Origin: Thermoplasmatota archaeon
GTDB taxonomy: Archaea; Thermoplasmatota; Penumbrarchaeia; Penumbrarchaeales; Penumbrarchaeaceae
Assembly (NCBI GenBank): GCA_029762535.1
Contig: JARVGK010000030.1
Location: 1 to 38,475 of the forward strand
Direction: 5' to 3'
Length of the DNA: 38,475 nt
Under the pieces are notes generated by a model, which was not told where the DNA came from, made no database searches, and was given only the letters and a program-made list of their open reading frames with translations. Positions 22,935 to 32,214 of the stretch are shown one piece after another. A program made the translations under genes and the position numbers. Every line of letters starts with the position of its first letter. Position 1 is the first letter of the stretch.

Positions 22935-23909
22935 ATGATTTCAGTGACAGTAAAGAGGTTTTCGCTAGCTTTCGTTCTCATCTGTTTGTTATCCTCACCG
23001 TTCATCCTGAGCGCCTCGGCCGACACCAGCGACAGCCTGCAGGACATCGAGATTCTGCCGAACGCTTACAAGCCGATAGAGCTGAGGGGTTTCGACAGTA
23101 GCGGGGACGTGATGCATATAACCATAACCCACAAGATTATCGAGGGAAAGAGGATAAGAAGCATCGACATGTACATGGTGAATTCCCGGACCGTCGAGTA
23201 TTTCAACCTAAGGAAGCAGGGCAACCCCGATGAGATAGCAATGTACTACCAGCGCAACATCTCATCCAGGTTCGAGAGGGATTACAAGTGCCTGTGGAAC
23301 GAGCAGATCTTCCTCGTTCTGGACAACCCCTGGATGGTGGGTGACGATTCCGATATGGACAACGCCACTGCCATAGTAAGGGTGGATTATTCCGTAAAGG
23401 ATGTCACCGGTGCGGGCACGAACGGGCTTCTGGTCATGCTCCTGATAATACTCGGGACCTTGATCGTCCTCATCCTGCTTACGGCGGGCATCATCCTTTT
23501 CCGGAAGAGGAAGAAGGGGGTGGATTCATTCTTCAAGAGGGGGAATTTCCTCTATTACGCCCTGAAGGGTCCCGACGGCAACATATTCTACTTCGGACCC
23601 GACCAGTACAAGCGTATGCACGAGACCAATTCCATAGTGGGCTTCGTTTTCCTCGGCTATACACGGGAGATAGGGGGTGACATATACAACGAGTCCGGGC
23701 TCATAGTCACGCCTTCTGCCTACGAGGTACCGGACTACCCCTCTCCTGAGCCGGTACAGGACCAATATCCGGCCCCTATTCCTGCCGATATCGAAGAGGC
23801 CCCCGTGCCGGAAGCGGTTCCCGCCGAGGCAACGCCTGTCTCGGAAGAACCCGCATCCGAACCCGGCGATATACCTGAGCCATCCGGAGGGGAAGAGACT
23901 CCCCAGTGA
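22935..23909 (+). CDS. Single-pass membrane protein with Pro/Glu-rich cytosolic tail, unknown function
   Basis: The 324-residue protein has a signal peptide (residues about 7-29, ending LSASADTS), an extracellular part of about 135 residues, and one transmembrane helix at about 166-192 (NGLLVMLLIILGTLIVLILL) followed by FRKRKKG. This gives an outside-to-inside topology. A short globular cytosolic segment (residues about 203-245, NFLYYALKGPDGNIFYFGP) comes next, and the last 60 residues are mainly Pro, Glu, Ala and Ser. I do not recognise the family. ATG 22935 follows GGAGGTGCCGC. A TATA-like TTTTTATTA at 22874-22882 may drive it. Confidence 0.65.
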   Translation: MISVTVKRFSLAFVLICLLSSPFILSASADTSDSLQDIEILPNAYKPIELRGFDSSGDVMHITITHKIIEGKRIRSIDMYMVNSRTVEYFNLRKQGNPDEIAMYYQRNISSRFERDYKCLWNEQIFLVLDNPWMVGDDSDMDNATAIVRVDYSVKDVTGAGTNGLLVMLLIILGTLIVLILLTAGIILFRKRKKGVDSFFKRGNFLYYALKGPDGNIFYFGPDQYKRMHETNSIVGFVFLGYTREIGGDIYNESGLIVTPSAYEVPDYPSPEPVQDQYPAPIPADIEEAPVPEAVPAEATPVSEEPASEPGDIPEPSGGEETPQ

Positions 23910-24023
23910 GCTTAACCAGGGTTTACTGAATATGATGTCGGGTAGAGCGGCCCCTTATAGGAGATAATATTATGGCCTATTTACGCCTGTACCCCCAACA
24001 AGATAACCGAAAGGGGTGATCAT

Positions 24024-27000
24024 ATGACAGGTTCGGGTAGGATATACCTGGAAGCCCTAACAGGGCCCTTCCATGCGAGCATTTCGATCATAATGGCGCT
24101 ACTGCTTCTGGCATCAGGGAGCCTGAGCGCGGCCCCTGTCGGGTACGGTCCAGGTGATGCCGAAACCCTACCGGGGTCGATCGAGATTACCGGGGACTGG
24201 CTGGTGACGGGGTCCCATACATACTCGAACGAGACGATAGAGGTCGGCGGGAACGTGACGGTCAGGGGGAAGCTCGTGCTTGACGATTCCTCCTTGCTGA
24301 TAAACAACACCGGGACGGTCGTGCGCGGCATCGTGATCGAGTCCGGGGGAACCCTTGTGCTCAGGAACGGTTCGACCATCTCGGGCGTGGCGAGCGATGG
24401 TTTCTATTTCGAGGCGCAGCAGAATAGCAACGTGCTGATCCAGAACTCCACCGTGTTCGGCTGCGGGATCTCGGGATCTGTCCATTCGTTGATGGGGGTC
24501 CATTCGAGCACATCGAACTTCACCATAAACAATTCACGTATCCTCAACGGGGAGGCCGGCCTGGTGGCGGACGGCGGCACCTTCGATGTCTTTGGGCTGT
24601 CCTTGGACGATATGAGGGTGGCAGGTGTCATGCTCCTCAACGGGTCCTATCTGAGGATGATCGACAGCAGCATCCGGTCGGTGAGCGGGTCCGGGATATA
24701 TTCCGAGCTGTCGAACATGACCATGGACAAGGTCGTCTTCGACAACGTGGACGAATCGATCACCGCGGTGAACTCGAGCGCACACATCTCGAGCGCGCTT
24801 CTTCACGGCACGGGGCCTTATCTCATGCAGTTGAAGGGGTGCGATGTGAGGATCGAGGATTCGAATTCGTTCGATCCCCAGGGAGGCGCCGTGATGGTCC
24901 GCGCCGGGGGCGCCTCTCCCGCTGAACTGTTCATGCTGAACTGCTCCCTGCTCGATATCGCCGTTGAGGATGCGCAGGCATCGGTACTCTCCGCCAAACG
25001 CTTCGACGTGAAGGTGGTAAGGGCGCAAGGCCTCCCCGGTGTCGGGGCCCAGGTGGAAATAGCGGACATCGACGGAAAACGGACGTTCATCGGCTCGACC
25101 GACGATAGGGGACTTGTACTCGATGCGGCGATACCTTACCTGAAGCACTCATCCAGTGGAAGAAGGTACCTGACCCCTCATACCGTCTCGGTTTTCCTGG
25201 ACGGGGCAATAAGGCATCGTACGGTCAACCTGACCTCGTCGTACATGGAGACCTTCGAGGTGCTGTTCAGCACGCCCGAGGTGTCCATACTCTCGCCGGT
25301 CAAATATGAGTGGTATCAGGGATCCCCGGTGAGCCTGGTGGCGAGCATCACGGATGTCAGACCCCTATCCGACGTATGGATCCGCGTAGACGGCAGGGCT
25401 GAGGTTCGGGTCGGGGACATGAACGAGCTCTTGATGGACATCCATCTTCAAGACGGCGAGCACACCATACAGGTCATTGCGATGAACGATGACGGCAAGA
25501 CAGGGAACTCCACAGTAACCTTCGGTATCGATTCGATCCCTCCGATCGTCACCATCGATGCCGCATCCAGGGTCCAGTTCACGAACGTTTCGATGCATTA
25601 TATAAGGGGATCATGCTCCGACGACGCGGTGATATGGGTCAGCGGGACGATGTATCCCGTTAACGATGGGAGGTTCCAGGCGCCCTACATGCTCATGGAG
25701 GGTCTCAACAGGATAGAGGTCATCGCCCTGGACAGGGCGGGGAACAGGGACTCTCAGGTATTAGAGATCACACTGGACACGACGCCTCCCACCCTGATCG
25801 TATCCTCCCCGCTCAACGGCACGGGCATAAGGGAGAGCTCCGTCAAGGTCAAGGGCATGGTCGATCCCTCCACGGTGACCCTGCATATAAACGGGGTGGA
25901 GGCCGATATCGATGACGGATACTTCGACCATCTCGTCACGGGTCTTCTCGAGGGGTCCAACACGATAATCCTCGTTGGCACGGATGTCACCGGGTCGATG
26001 ACCGTCAGGAGGATCGCCCTCACGGTGGACACCATACCTCCGGAGATCGTCCTTGTCGGTTTTTCGGAGATCACCAACCAGAAGAGGATAACGATCGAGG
26101 GCATCAGCGACACTCTGGATACCGTTGTATATGTGAACGGGGTGCTCGCGACCGTTAGCGGGTTCGATTTCCAGGCCGAGATCGAGCTTACGGACGGTGA
26201 GAACTGGATCGAGGTCAGGGCGCTGGACCCATTGGGCAACCAGGTGGTCATGGACAGGAACGTGATCCTGGACAGGGAGGCCCCGGCCTTCGAGAGGTTC
26301 GATCCTCCTCACATGACCGTGCTCACGACGAACGTACTGGAGCTGAGGGTGGAGGTCTATGACGAGCTGGGCGTGCGGATCGTGAGGGGCAGGACTGGCG
26401 GATCGCAGTTCAAGGACCTCGAGGAGGGTGCGGAATGGAAATGGGTACTGCTCCTCTCCGAAGGAGAGAACATCCTGGACCTCGAAGCGGTGGACAGGGC
26501 GGGGAACGTTCGAAACTCCCAGGTGGTGTACATCTACCGTCCCCCGGTGTTCGTCGATGATGTCAAGCCCGATGTATGGTTCATCAGGCCCGAGAACGAC
26601 GCTGCCCTGGAGAGGGGGCCGATCATCGTCGAGGGAAGGGCAAAGGACGATGTGGAGCTGGCCTCGGTCTATCTCAGGCTGGACGGCGAGCCCGTACAGG
26701 TCACCGGGCTCGAGAACTGGGTCGTGACGATCGAGCCCGAGACCGGCGCTCATGTTCTCGAGGCCATCGCGATCGACTCATCCGGTAATACGAACTCTAC
26801 CATGATCAGGTTCTTCGTCGTCGATACCAGCACAGGACCTGCCGACGAGGGAGATGGGACGAACCCCTGGGTGCTTTTAATGATAGGTGTGATATTACTC
26901 TTCCTCCTCATCGTCCTGGTCTATCTTGTGATAAACAATATCAGGATCAAGGCCCTGGTGGATGAGAAGCGGCGTATGGACGAGGCATCGTACCGGAGGC

Positions 27001-27083
27001 CCCGCACGCTCGGGAGAACCGCCGGGCGGGGACGTCCGCAGAGGGATAGCTCACGCGGCCGCGGCGGCCCGGGGACCAGATGA
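24024..27083 (+). CDS. Large surface protein: beta-helix region, Ig-like repeats, C-terminal anchor and basic tail
   Basis: The 1019-residue protein has an N-terminal signal sequence (about 15-38). Residues about 65-300 are short repeated strands with Asn/Ser-rich turns, as in a right-handed parallel beta-helix. At about 415-905 follow six Ig-like modules, several linked by DSIPP, DTTPP or DTIPP, with inner patterns such as VTLHINGVEADIDDGYF and IEVIALDRAGN of the Big/glucodextranase-B type. One membrane helix (NPWVLLMIGVILLFLLIVLV, near 945-970) anchors it, and a tail of about 45 residues is rich in Arg and Gly (RRPRTLGRTAGRGRPQRD). GGGGTGATC precedes the ATG. It probably serves in the cell envelope or in adhesion; no enzyme motif is seen. 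Confidence 0.75.
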   Translation: MTGSGRIYLEALTGPFHASISIIMALLLLASGSLSAAPVGYGPGDAETLPGSIEITGDWLVTGSHTYSNETIEVGGNVTVRGKLVLDDSSLLINNTGTVVRGIVIESGGTLVLRNGSTISGVASDGFYFEAQQNSNVLIQNSTVFGCGISGSVHSLMGVHSSTSNFTINNSRILNGEAGLVADGGTFDVFGLSLDDMRVAGVMLLNGSYLRMIDSSIRSVSGSGIYSELSNMTMDKVVFDNVDESITAVNSSAHISSALLHGTGPYLMQLKGCDVRIEDSNSFDPQGGAVMVRAGGASPAELFMLNCSLLDIAVEDAQASVLSAKRFDVKVVRAQGLPGVGAQVEIADIDGKRTFIGSTDDRGLVLDAAIPYLKHSSSGRRYLTPHTVSVFLDGAIRHRTVNLTSSYMETFEVLFSTPEVSILSPVKYEWYQGSPVSLVASITDVRPLSDVWIRVDGRAEVRVGDMNELLMDIHLQDGEHTIQVIAMNDDGKTGNSTVTFGIDSIPPIVTIDAASRVQFTNVSMHYIRGSCSDDAVIWVSGTMYPVNDGRFQAPYMLMEGLNRIEVIALDRAGNRDSQVLEITLDTTPPTLIVSSPLNGTGIRESSVKVKGMVDPSTVTLHINGVEADIDDGYFDHLVTGLLEGSNTIILVGTDVTGSMTVRRIALTVDTIPPEIVLVGFSEITNQKRITIEGISDTLDTVVYVNGVLATVSGFDFQAEIELTDGENWIEVRALDPLGNQVVMDRNVILDREAPAFERFDPPHMTVLTTNVLELRVEVYDELGVRIVRGRTGGSQFKDLEEGAEWKWVLLLSEGENILDLEAVDRAGNVRNSQVVYIYRPPVFVDDVKPDVWFIRPENDAALERGPIIVEGRAKDDVELASVYLRLDGEPVQVTGLENWVVTIEPETGAHVLEAIAIDSSGNTNSTMIRFFVVDTSTGPADEGDGTNPWVLLMIGVILLFLLIVLVYLVINNIRIKALVDEKRRMDEASYRRPRTLGRTAGRGRPQRDSSRGRGGPGTR

Positions 27084-27103
27084 GCATTTCGTCACATGGC
27101 ATC

Positions 27104-27114
27104 AAAATATATAC
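27104..27114 (+). promoter_or_regulatory. TATA box of asnS
   Basis: AAAATATATAC is centred about 51 nt before the chosen ATG 27160. Transcription would begin near 27135 and leave a short leader containing CCGGTGACT as the ribosome binding site. This gives asnS its own promoter within the surface-protein region. Confidence 0.5.
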
Positions 27115-27159
27115 AAGGCGGGAAATCCTGCGGGTGTTCAGATCGAACCGGTGACTTCC

Positions 27160-28473
27160 ATGGACGGTGAGTACAGAAGCGTCAGAGAGGTGCAGTCCTC
27201 AGAATTCGACGGCAGGGAGGCGTTCGTCAGAGGCTGGATACACAGGACCAGGTCCAGCAACAAGTACGTTTTCATCGTTTTAAGGGATTCCACCGGGATC
27301 ATCCAATGCGTGGGCTCCAGGGAGGATATCCCGGACCTCTTCGATATCGCAAAGGAGCTGCTCGTTGAGTCCTCGGTGAGGTTGAAGGGAAAGGTGAAGA
27401 AGGACGATCGGGCCCCGGGCGGTTACGAGCTCCACATGACCGGCATCGAGGTGGTCCATGCCGCCGAGCGGTTCCCGATAACGAAGGACCAGAGCGAGGA
27501 GTTCCTCAGGGACAACAAGCATCTCTGGATCAGGTCCAGAAGGATGAACGCGATACTGAAGGTCCGCTCCACTGTCACAGGGGCGATCCATTCATTCTTC
27601 AGGGAGAGAGGATATCATGAGTTCACTCCTCCGATATTCACCCCGAACGCGTGCGAGGGAGGATCCACCCTCTTCGAGGTCAAGTACTACGATTCGACCA
27701 TATTCCTCACACAGTCATGGCAGCTATATGCCGAGGCGGCGATATTCTCCCTGGAGAGGATATACGACGTCTCCCCTACCTTCAGGGCGGAGAGGTCCAA
27801 GACCTCAAGGCATCTCTCCGAGTTCTGGATGGCCGAGATGGAGGCGGCCTGGATCGGCTATCTGGACGCCGTCAGGATCGCCCAGGACGAGGTCAAGCAC
27901 ATATTGGGACGAGTCCTGAATGAGAACATGGAGGATCTGGAACTGCTGGGTGCGGAGCCTGAGAGGTTGAGGAAGTCCCTTGACGTGGAATGGCCCGTGA
28001 TCACCTACACGGAAGCGCTTGATATCCTAAAGGAAAAGTGCAATATGGACGTCGAATGGGGAAAGGACCTGAGGACGATCGAGGAGGAGAGGCTCATGGA
28101 AAATTTCTCCACCCCGGTCACGGTCATTCAATATCCAAAGGAGGTCATGGCCTTCTACAAGCCTGTGGAGGAGGGAGCGGATGCGCCCGGCCCGGTCGCC
28201 AAATGCTTCGACATGCTCGCTCCTGGGGGGTACGGCGAGATCATTGGTGGATCGGAGAGGGATATGGACATCGGATCGCTCAAGGCCGCCCTGGAGAGGG
28301 AGGGCGAATCCGTTGAGAACTACGATTGGTATCTCGACCTGAGGCGCTACGGATCGGTCCAGCATTCGGGCTACGGCCTGGGAGTGGAGAGGCTGATAGC
28401 GTGGATATGCAAGCTCGACAACATCAAGGACGCGATCCCCTTTCCGAGGACCTTGAATCGGGTGAGACCTTGA
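27160..28473 (+). CDS. asnS: Asparaginyl-tRNA synthetase
   Basis: The 437-residue class IIb synthetase has an N-terminal OB-fold anticodon-binding domain (AFVRGWIHRTRSSNKYVFIV and DSTGIIQCVGS). The catalytic domain follows, with HEFTPPIFTPNACEGGSTLF, then YYDSTIFLTQSWQLYAEAAI, motif 2 FRAERSKTSRHLSEFWMAE, and motif 3 GYGLGVERLIAWI with PFPRTLNRVRP. The GGSTLFEVKYY and WQLYAEAAI patterns fit AsnRS rather than AspRS, though the two are close relatives. It charges tRNA-Asn directly. GGTGACT precedes the ATG at 27160; the frame extends upstream, but there it overlaps the tail of the preceding gene. Confidence 0.9.
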   Translation: MDGEYRSVREVQSSEFDGREAFVRGWIHRTRSSNKYVFIVLRDSTGIIQCVGSREDIPDLFDIAKELLVESSVRLKGKVKKDDRAPGGYELHMTGIEVVHAAERFPITKDQSEEFLRDNKHLWIRSRRMNAILKVRSTVTGAIHSFFRERGYHEFTPPIFTPNACEGGSTLFEVKYYDSTIFLTQSWQLYAEAAIFSLERIYDVSPTFRAERSKTSRHLSEFWMAEMEAAWIGYLDAVRIAQDEVKHILGRVLNENMEDLELLGAEPERLRKSLDVEWPVITYTEALDILKEKCNMDVEWGKDLRTIEEERLMENFSTPVTVIQYPKEVMAFYKPVEEGADAPGPVAKCFDMLAPGGYGEIIGGSERDMDIGSLKAALEREGESVENYDWYLDLRRYGSVQHSGYGLGVERLIAWICKLDNIKDAIPFPRTLNRVRP

Positions 28474-28555
28474 GGCCAACAGCTTACACGGGCATAGAAT
28501 TAATATACCATTCCTGGCCTAGATGTGGGGCCGCATCGTACGGAGGTGCATAGAT

Positions 28556-31500
28556 ATGAGGACCCTTTCTTTGATCTGCATCGCGATCGTGATATCCTCC
28601 GGAATATCGATCCTTGCGATCGGATCGGACGAGTGTCAGGATCCCGAAAACAAAACCCTGACCTGGGAACAATCGGCACCTGTTATCGCCCCATTCGATG
28701 GGGGCCCGCAGGAGCGATCCCCCGTCAGGTCCGATGCCCCTCTGACCACCAAGGTCGTTGACGAGGTGGAGAGCAACAACGACTGGTTGTCCGCGAACAA
28801 GCTGCCGAGCGATCCCGATTCCAGCTTCGAGCTTCACGGGAACATCTCCCCGGTCAACGATTTCGATTTCTTCTATTTCACCCTGCAGGGTGGGGCGGGC
28901 CCGGTGGATCGGGTCACGATCACACCGCTATGGCTGGACACCGATTACTCTGACGATTTAATCGTGGCATGGATATGGGCCTTTTATCCTATGAACTCCC
29001 TGAACCACAATCCCGCCGACGAGATCTCCATAGCCCTCGAGTTTTGGGGTTCGGACAGCACCTTCTGGAGGTCCCTGTCGTTCGACGCTTCGTATTCGGG
29101 CATATACGGGATGATAATCAGGTATCCTTCGGCCCCCCTCCAGGGGCCGATGGCCTACAACTTCTCCATATCCATAGACAGGGTGACCCCCCGCGATCCA
29201 TACAACGATATGGAAAGCTCCATGCATCTGAACATGTCGCAACAGATCATATCTTCCGATATGATAACCAACAGGGACACCTTCGATTGGTTCTACCTTA
29301 TCGCCCCGGATCCGGTCCATCCGACCCAGCTCGCCCTCACGTTCTCGATGAGCGGGACCTACCCCGATCGGATTTTTGGCCAATACGAGTATGGTATACA
29401 GGTGGACGTGTTCGTCTATTACGATTCCAGGTCCGATCCGGGGAACTACGCTCTCGAGCGGTTCAAAATATCTCCCAAGCCGAACTTCCAGAGCGCCGGA
29501 TGCATGGCTCCCCCCGCATCCATCGTGGTTAGCAGGAACTGCACGCAGATGTACGTCGGATTTTTGATAATGACCTTCGGTATGGACGCTTCAGGCCTCA
29601 GGCAATACAGTAATGAAGTAGGGAACACCAATTACAATGCCGATTTCAAGATAGAGGCGCTGATTCCCAACAACAGGCCGGTTCTTCGGAACGGGTCAGT
29701 GGACCCTATGTACGGGAACTCACAGACGATATTCAAATACAGCGTGCTGTACATCGACTGGAACAACCAGACCCCTGCCTCATTGGAGCTGTGGGTCAAC
29801 GGGAGGTACCTCCGGTCCCTATCCCCGGACGACAGCCACAGGGACCATGTCCTGGGCGTGACGTACTCCGTCTCTGTTCCCGGGTCCGCGATAGGTCCGA
29901 ACCAGTTGAACACCTTCAATTTCTCAGCGAGCGACGGGGAGGACATTGCCCTGTTCCGTTCCGACGGCCTAGGACCGTTCTCGGGCCCGATCATCAACGA
30001 CAACCTACCTCCAAAGGCGACCGTCAGTTCCCCGTACACGATCGATATGAAGGAGGACCAGGAGGACCTTTGGCTGCACCTCGAGCCGCTTTTCACGGAT
30101 CCGGACGATACCACGGTGTTCTCATACCAGATAATGGACCAGGACGGGGATTGGGGCATACAGTACGATGACGGCGAGATAAAGGCCAGGATATACAATA
30201 ACGGGACCTTCAAAGATCCGGACCATTGGTTGTCCATATCAACGAGGGAGGATGTCAACGGGATCTTCATGCTCAGGATAAACGCCTCCGACAACGCCTT
30301 CTATCCGGAATACGCCGAGCTCGATCTGAGGATCGTCGTGGAGAACGTCAACGACAGGCCAGTTATCGAGATGGTGGGCAACGTTAGGCTCGAATCCCGA
30401 ACGAGGATAGACCTCGACACCGAACAGGGCAAGAGGGTCAACCTGCAGGTCCTGGCCACCGATGTGGACGGCGACCCTCTTACGTATCACTGGGATATAG
30501 CCTCCGTGCTCCACGGAGCGAAGAAGGGGGTCAATTTCGATCTTAACGCCTCGAGCGGCGAACTATGGTTCATCACCTCGGACCCCGACGTCCCGCAGCT
30601 TATGACGACCCTTACCGTGAGCGACCCTTATGGTGAATTCTCCAATGTCGAGGTCCTATTCTATGTCGACAACGTGAACGATCCCCCCTCGATATTCGTC
30701 CCGCCGAGGAAGGCGACCTTCGAGGGCGAATCGGTATACATCAACCCTGTGGCATCGGACCCGGACCTTGACAAGGGGGATTTCCTGACCTTCTACCTGA
30801 ACCTCGGGGCGCTCGCGTTCGTCGCCCCTCCCAATGCGATAGAGTTCGATCCGGAGACCGGGAGGCTGGTCGTTCATGCGATCGCCGAGGCGATGAACGG
30901 CGAATGGGAGATCAACATATCCGTTTCGGACCTTGAAATGGAGGTCGCATGGGGGGTATGCCATCTAACGATAGAGAACAAGAACGATGCCCCCGTGGCC
31001 CGCGACATCAACGCGGATGTGAGGGAGAAGAACCTCACCGTGTCGTTCTTCACCCAGCCGGGTTTCGACGAGGACGGCGACGACATCATATACATCTGGG
31101 ACTTCGGGGACGGCTCCCCGGAGCTGTCCGATATCGATCTCAGGAGGGTCACCCATACATATTCAAGGGCCGGCGCTTACACGGTCACCCTCAAGCTCTC
31201 GGATACAATGGCCTTCTCCGAGGAGAAGACGCTCCTCGTCCAGGTGACCGAGCCCGATCCGGTTCCGGACCTTGACAACGACGGTATGCTCGATGAATGG
31301 GAGGTCCGCTCCGGTTTGAACCCGAACGATCCGAAAGATGCCGATATGGACCCTGACGGGGACGGCCTCACCAACCTCCAGGAGTTCCTCTACTATCAGG
31401 AGACCGGAAGGTACATCAACCCTATGAACCCCGATACCGACGGGGACGGCTGGAGCGATCTCGAGGAGATCCGGGAAGGGACGGACCCCACCGATCCGTC

Positions 31501-32035
31501 ATCATATCCCAGCCCCAAGTACGCCGATATCGAGTTGCTCTTCATGGTCCTGGGCTCTCTTCTCATACTTTTCGCACTCGTGCTCCTGTTCATATTCCTT
31601 GTGATAAGGAGAAGGAACAAAGCGGCCGGCGCCTTCATTCTGCCACCGGCCCAGCCTATTGCTGCTCCACAATACGACCAGATGCCTCCCAACCAGCAAG
31701 GATATCTGACGGGGCCTGATGGAGATCATTACCTTCCTCCACCCGTTCAAGACCATACTCTGCCTCCTTATCCTCCGGTAGAGGGGCAGCAGCCGGAGAG
31801 TCCGGCACCCCAGTTCCCCGATATGTCCCAGGGAGCGGAAATGGAACAGAACCCTCAATACGAGGATATGTACGGGATACTCGAGGAGAGTGCAGAGGAT
31901 CCTGTGGGCGAGAACGTCGTGACATCGCCTTCGGAAGGTCCCATGGATCATGGGGACCCTTCTCCCCCGGTGGAACCACCCCATGCGGAACAGCAGGGGG
32001 ATGAGCCCTCCCCGGATGAGGTTTCGACATCCTGA
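28556..32035 (+). CDS. Large surface protein: PPC-like, cadherin-like, PKD and TSP3 repeats, C-terminal anchor
   Basis: The 1159-residue protein has a signal peptide (about 1-22). Two regions follow that resemble bacterial pre-peptidase C-terminal domains (EVESNNDWLSANKL with DFDFFYFTL, and later NRDTFDWFYLI). Cadherin-like modules come next, with VENVNDRPVIEMVG, YVDNVNDPPSIFV and ATDVDGDPLTYHWD. A PKD domain has IIYIWDFGDGSPE and HTYSRAGAYTVTLKL. Three calcium-binding TSP3-like loops follow (DLDNDGMLDEWE, DPDGDGLTNLQE, DTDGDGWSDLEE). One membrane helix lies near residue 995-1020, then comes a proline-, glutamine- and glutamate-rich tail of about 130 residues. GGAGGTGC precedes ATG 28556. It is a likely calcium-stabilised envelope or adhesion protein. 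Confidence 0.75.
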   Translation: MRTLSLICIAIVISSGISILAIGSDECQDPENKTLTWEQSAPVIAPFDGGPQERSPVRSDAPLTTKVVDEVESNNDWLSANKLPSDPDSSFELHGNISPVNDFDFFYFTLQGGAGPVDRVTITPLWLDTDYSDDLIVAWIWAFYPMNSLNHNPADEISIALEFWGSDSTFWRSLSFDASYSGIYGMIIRYPSAPLQGPMAYNFSISIDRVTPRDPYNDMESSMHLNMSQQIISSDMITNRDTFDWFYLIAPDPVHPTQLALTFSMSGTYPDRIFGQYEYGIQVDVFVYYDSRSDPGNYALERFKISPKPNFQSAGCMAPPASIVVSRNCTQMYVGFLIMTFGMDASGLRQYSNEVGNTNYNADFKIEALIPNNRPVLRNGSVDPMYGNSQTIFKYSVLYIDWNNQTPASLELWVNGRYLRSLSPDDSHRDHVLGVTYSVSVPGSAIGPNQLNTFNFSASDGEDIALFRSDGLGPFSGPIINDNLPPKATVSSPYTIDMKEDQEDLWLHLEPLFTDPDDTTVFSYQIMDQDGDWGIQYDDGEIKARIYNNGTFKDPDHWLSISTREDVNGIFMLRINASDNAFYPEYAELDLRIVVENVNDRPVIEMVGNVRLESRTRIDLDTEQGKRVNLQVLATDVDGDPLTYHWDIASVLHGAKKGVNFDLNASSGELWFITSDPDVPQLMTTLTVSDPYGEFSNVEVLFYVDNVNDPPSIFVPPRKATFEGESVYINPVASDPDLDKGDFLTFYLNLGALAFVAPPNAIEFDPETGRLVVHAIAEAMNGEWEINISVSDLEMEVAWGVCHLTIENKNDAPVARDINADVREKNLTVSFFTQPGFDEDGDDIIYIWDFGDGSPELSDIDLRRVTHTYSRAGAYTVTLKLSDTMAFSEEKTLLVQVTEPDPVPDLDNDGMLDEWEVRSGLNPNDPKDADMDPDGDGLTNLQEFLYYQETGRYINPMNPDTDGDGWSDLEEIREGTDPTDPSSYPSPKYADIELLFMVLGSLLILFALVLLFIFLVIRRRNKAAGAFILPPAQPIAAPQYDQMPPNQQGYLTGPDGDHYLPPPVQDHTLPPYPPVEGQQPESPAPQFPDMSQGAEMEQNPQYEDMYGILEESAEDPVGENVVTSPSEGPMDHGDPSPPVEPPHAEQQGDEPSPDEVSTS

Positions 32036-32214
32036 GGCGTTCTCTCGATGTCTCATGTGCCGGTTAATTTTATATACATTCCGATGAGCTCGAAGCCTAG
32101 GCCAAGAACTGTCCGGAAAGCCATTGCTTAGGCGGTCCAAAACCTTTAATAAAGTAGTGGCCATACAAAGGCGTCAATTCAGGGCCAACACTGTATATCG
32201 GGAGGCAGGAAGAA
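32036..32214 (+). promoter_or_regulatory. Promoter region upstream of the TSP3-repeat protein gene
   Basis: TTTTATATACATT near 32068-32080 and CTTTAATAAAG near 32144-32154 are TATA-like. The second is about 65 nt before the ATG at 32215 and the first about 140 nt, so the leader is long. GGGAGGCAGG at 32200-32209 serves as ribosome binding site. No small gene is seen in this gap. Confidence 0.4.

Noticed and set aside
32036..32214. Possible small RNA gene between the two TATA-like boxes
   Set aside because: No stable fold, tRNA pattern or T-run termination was visible.
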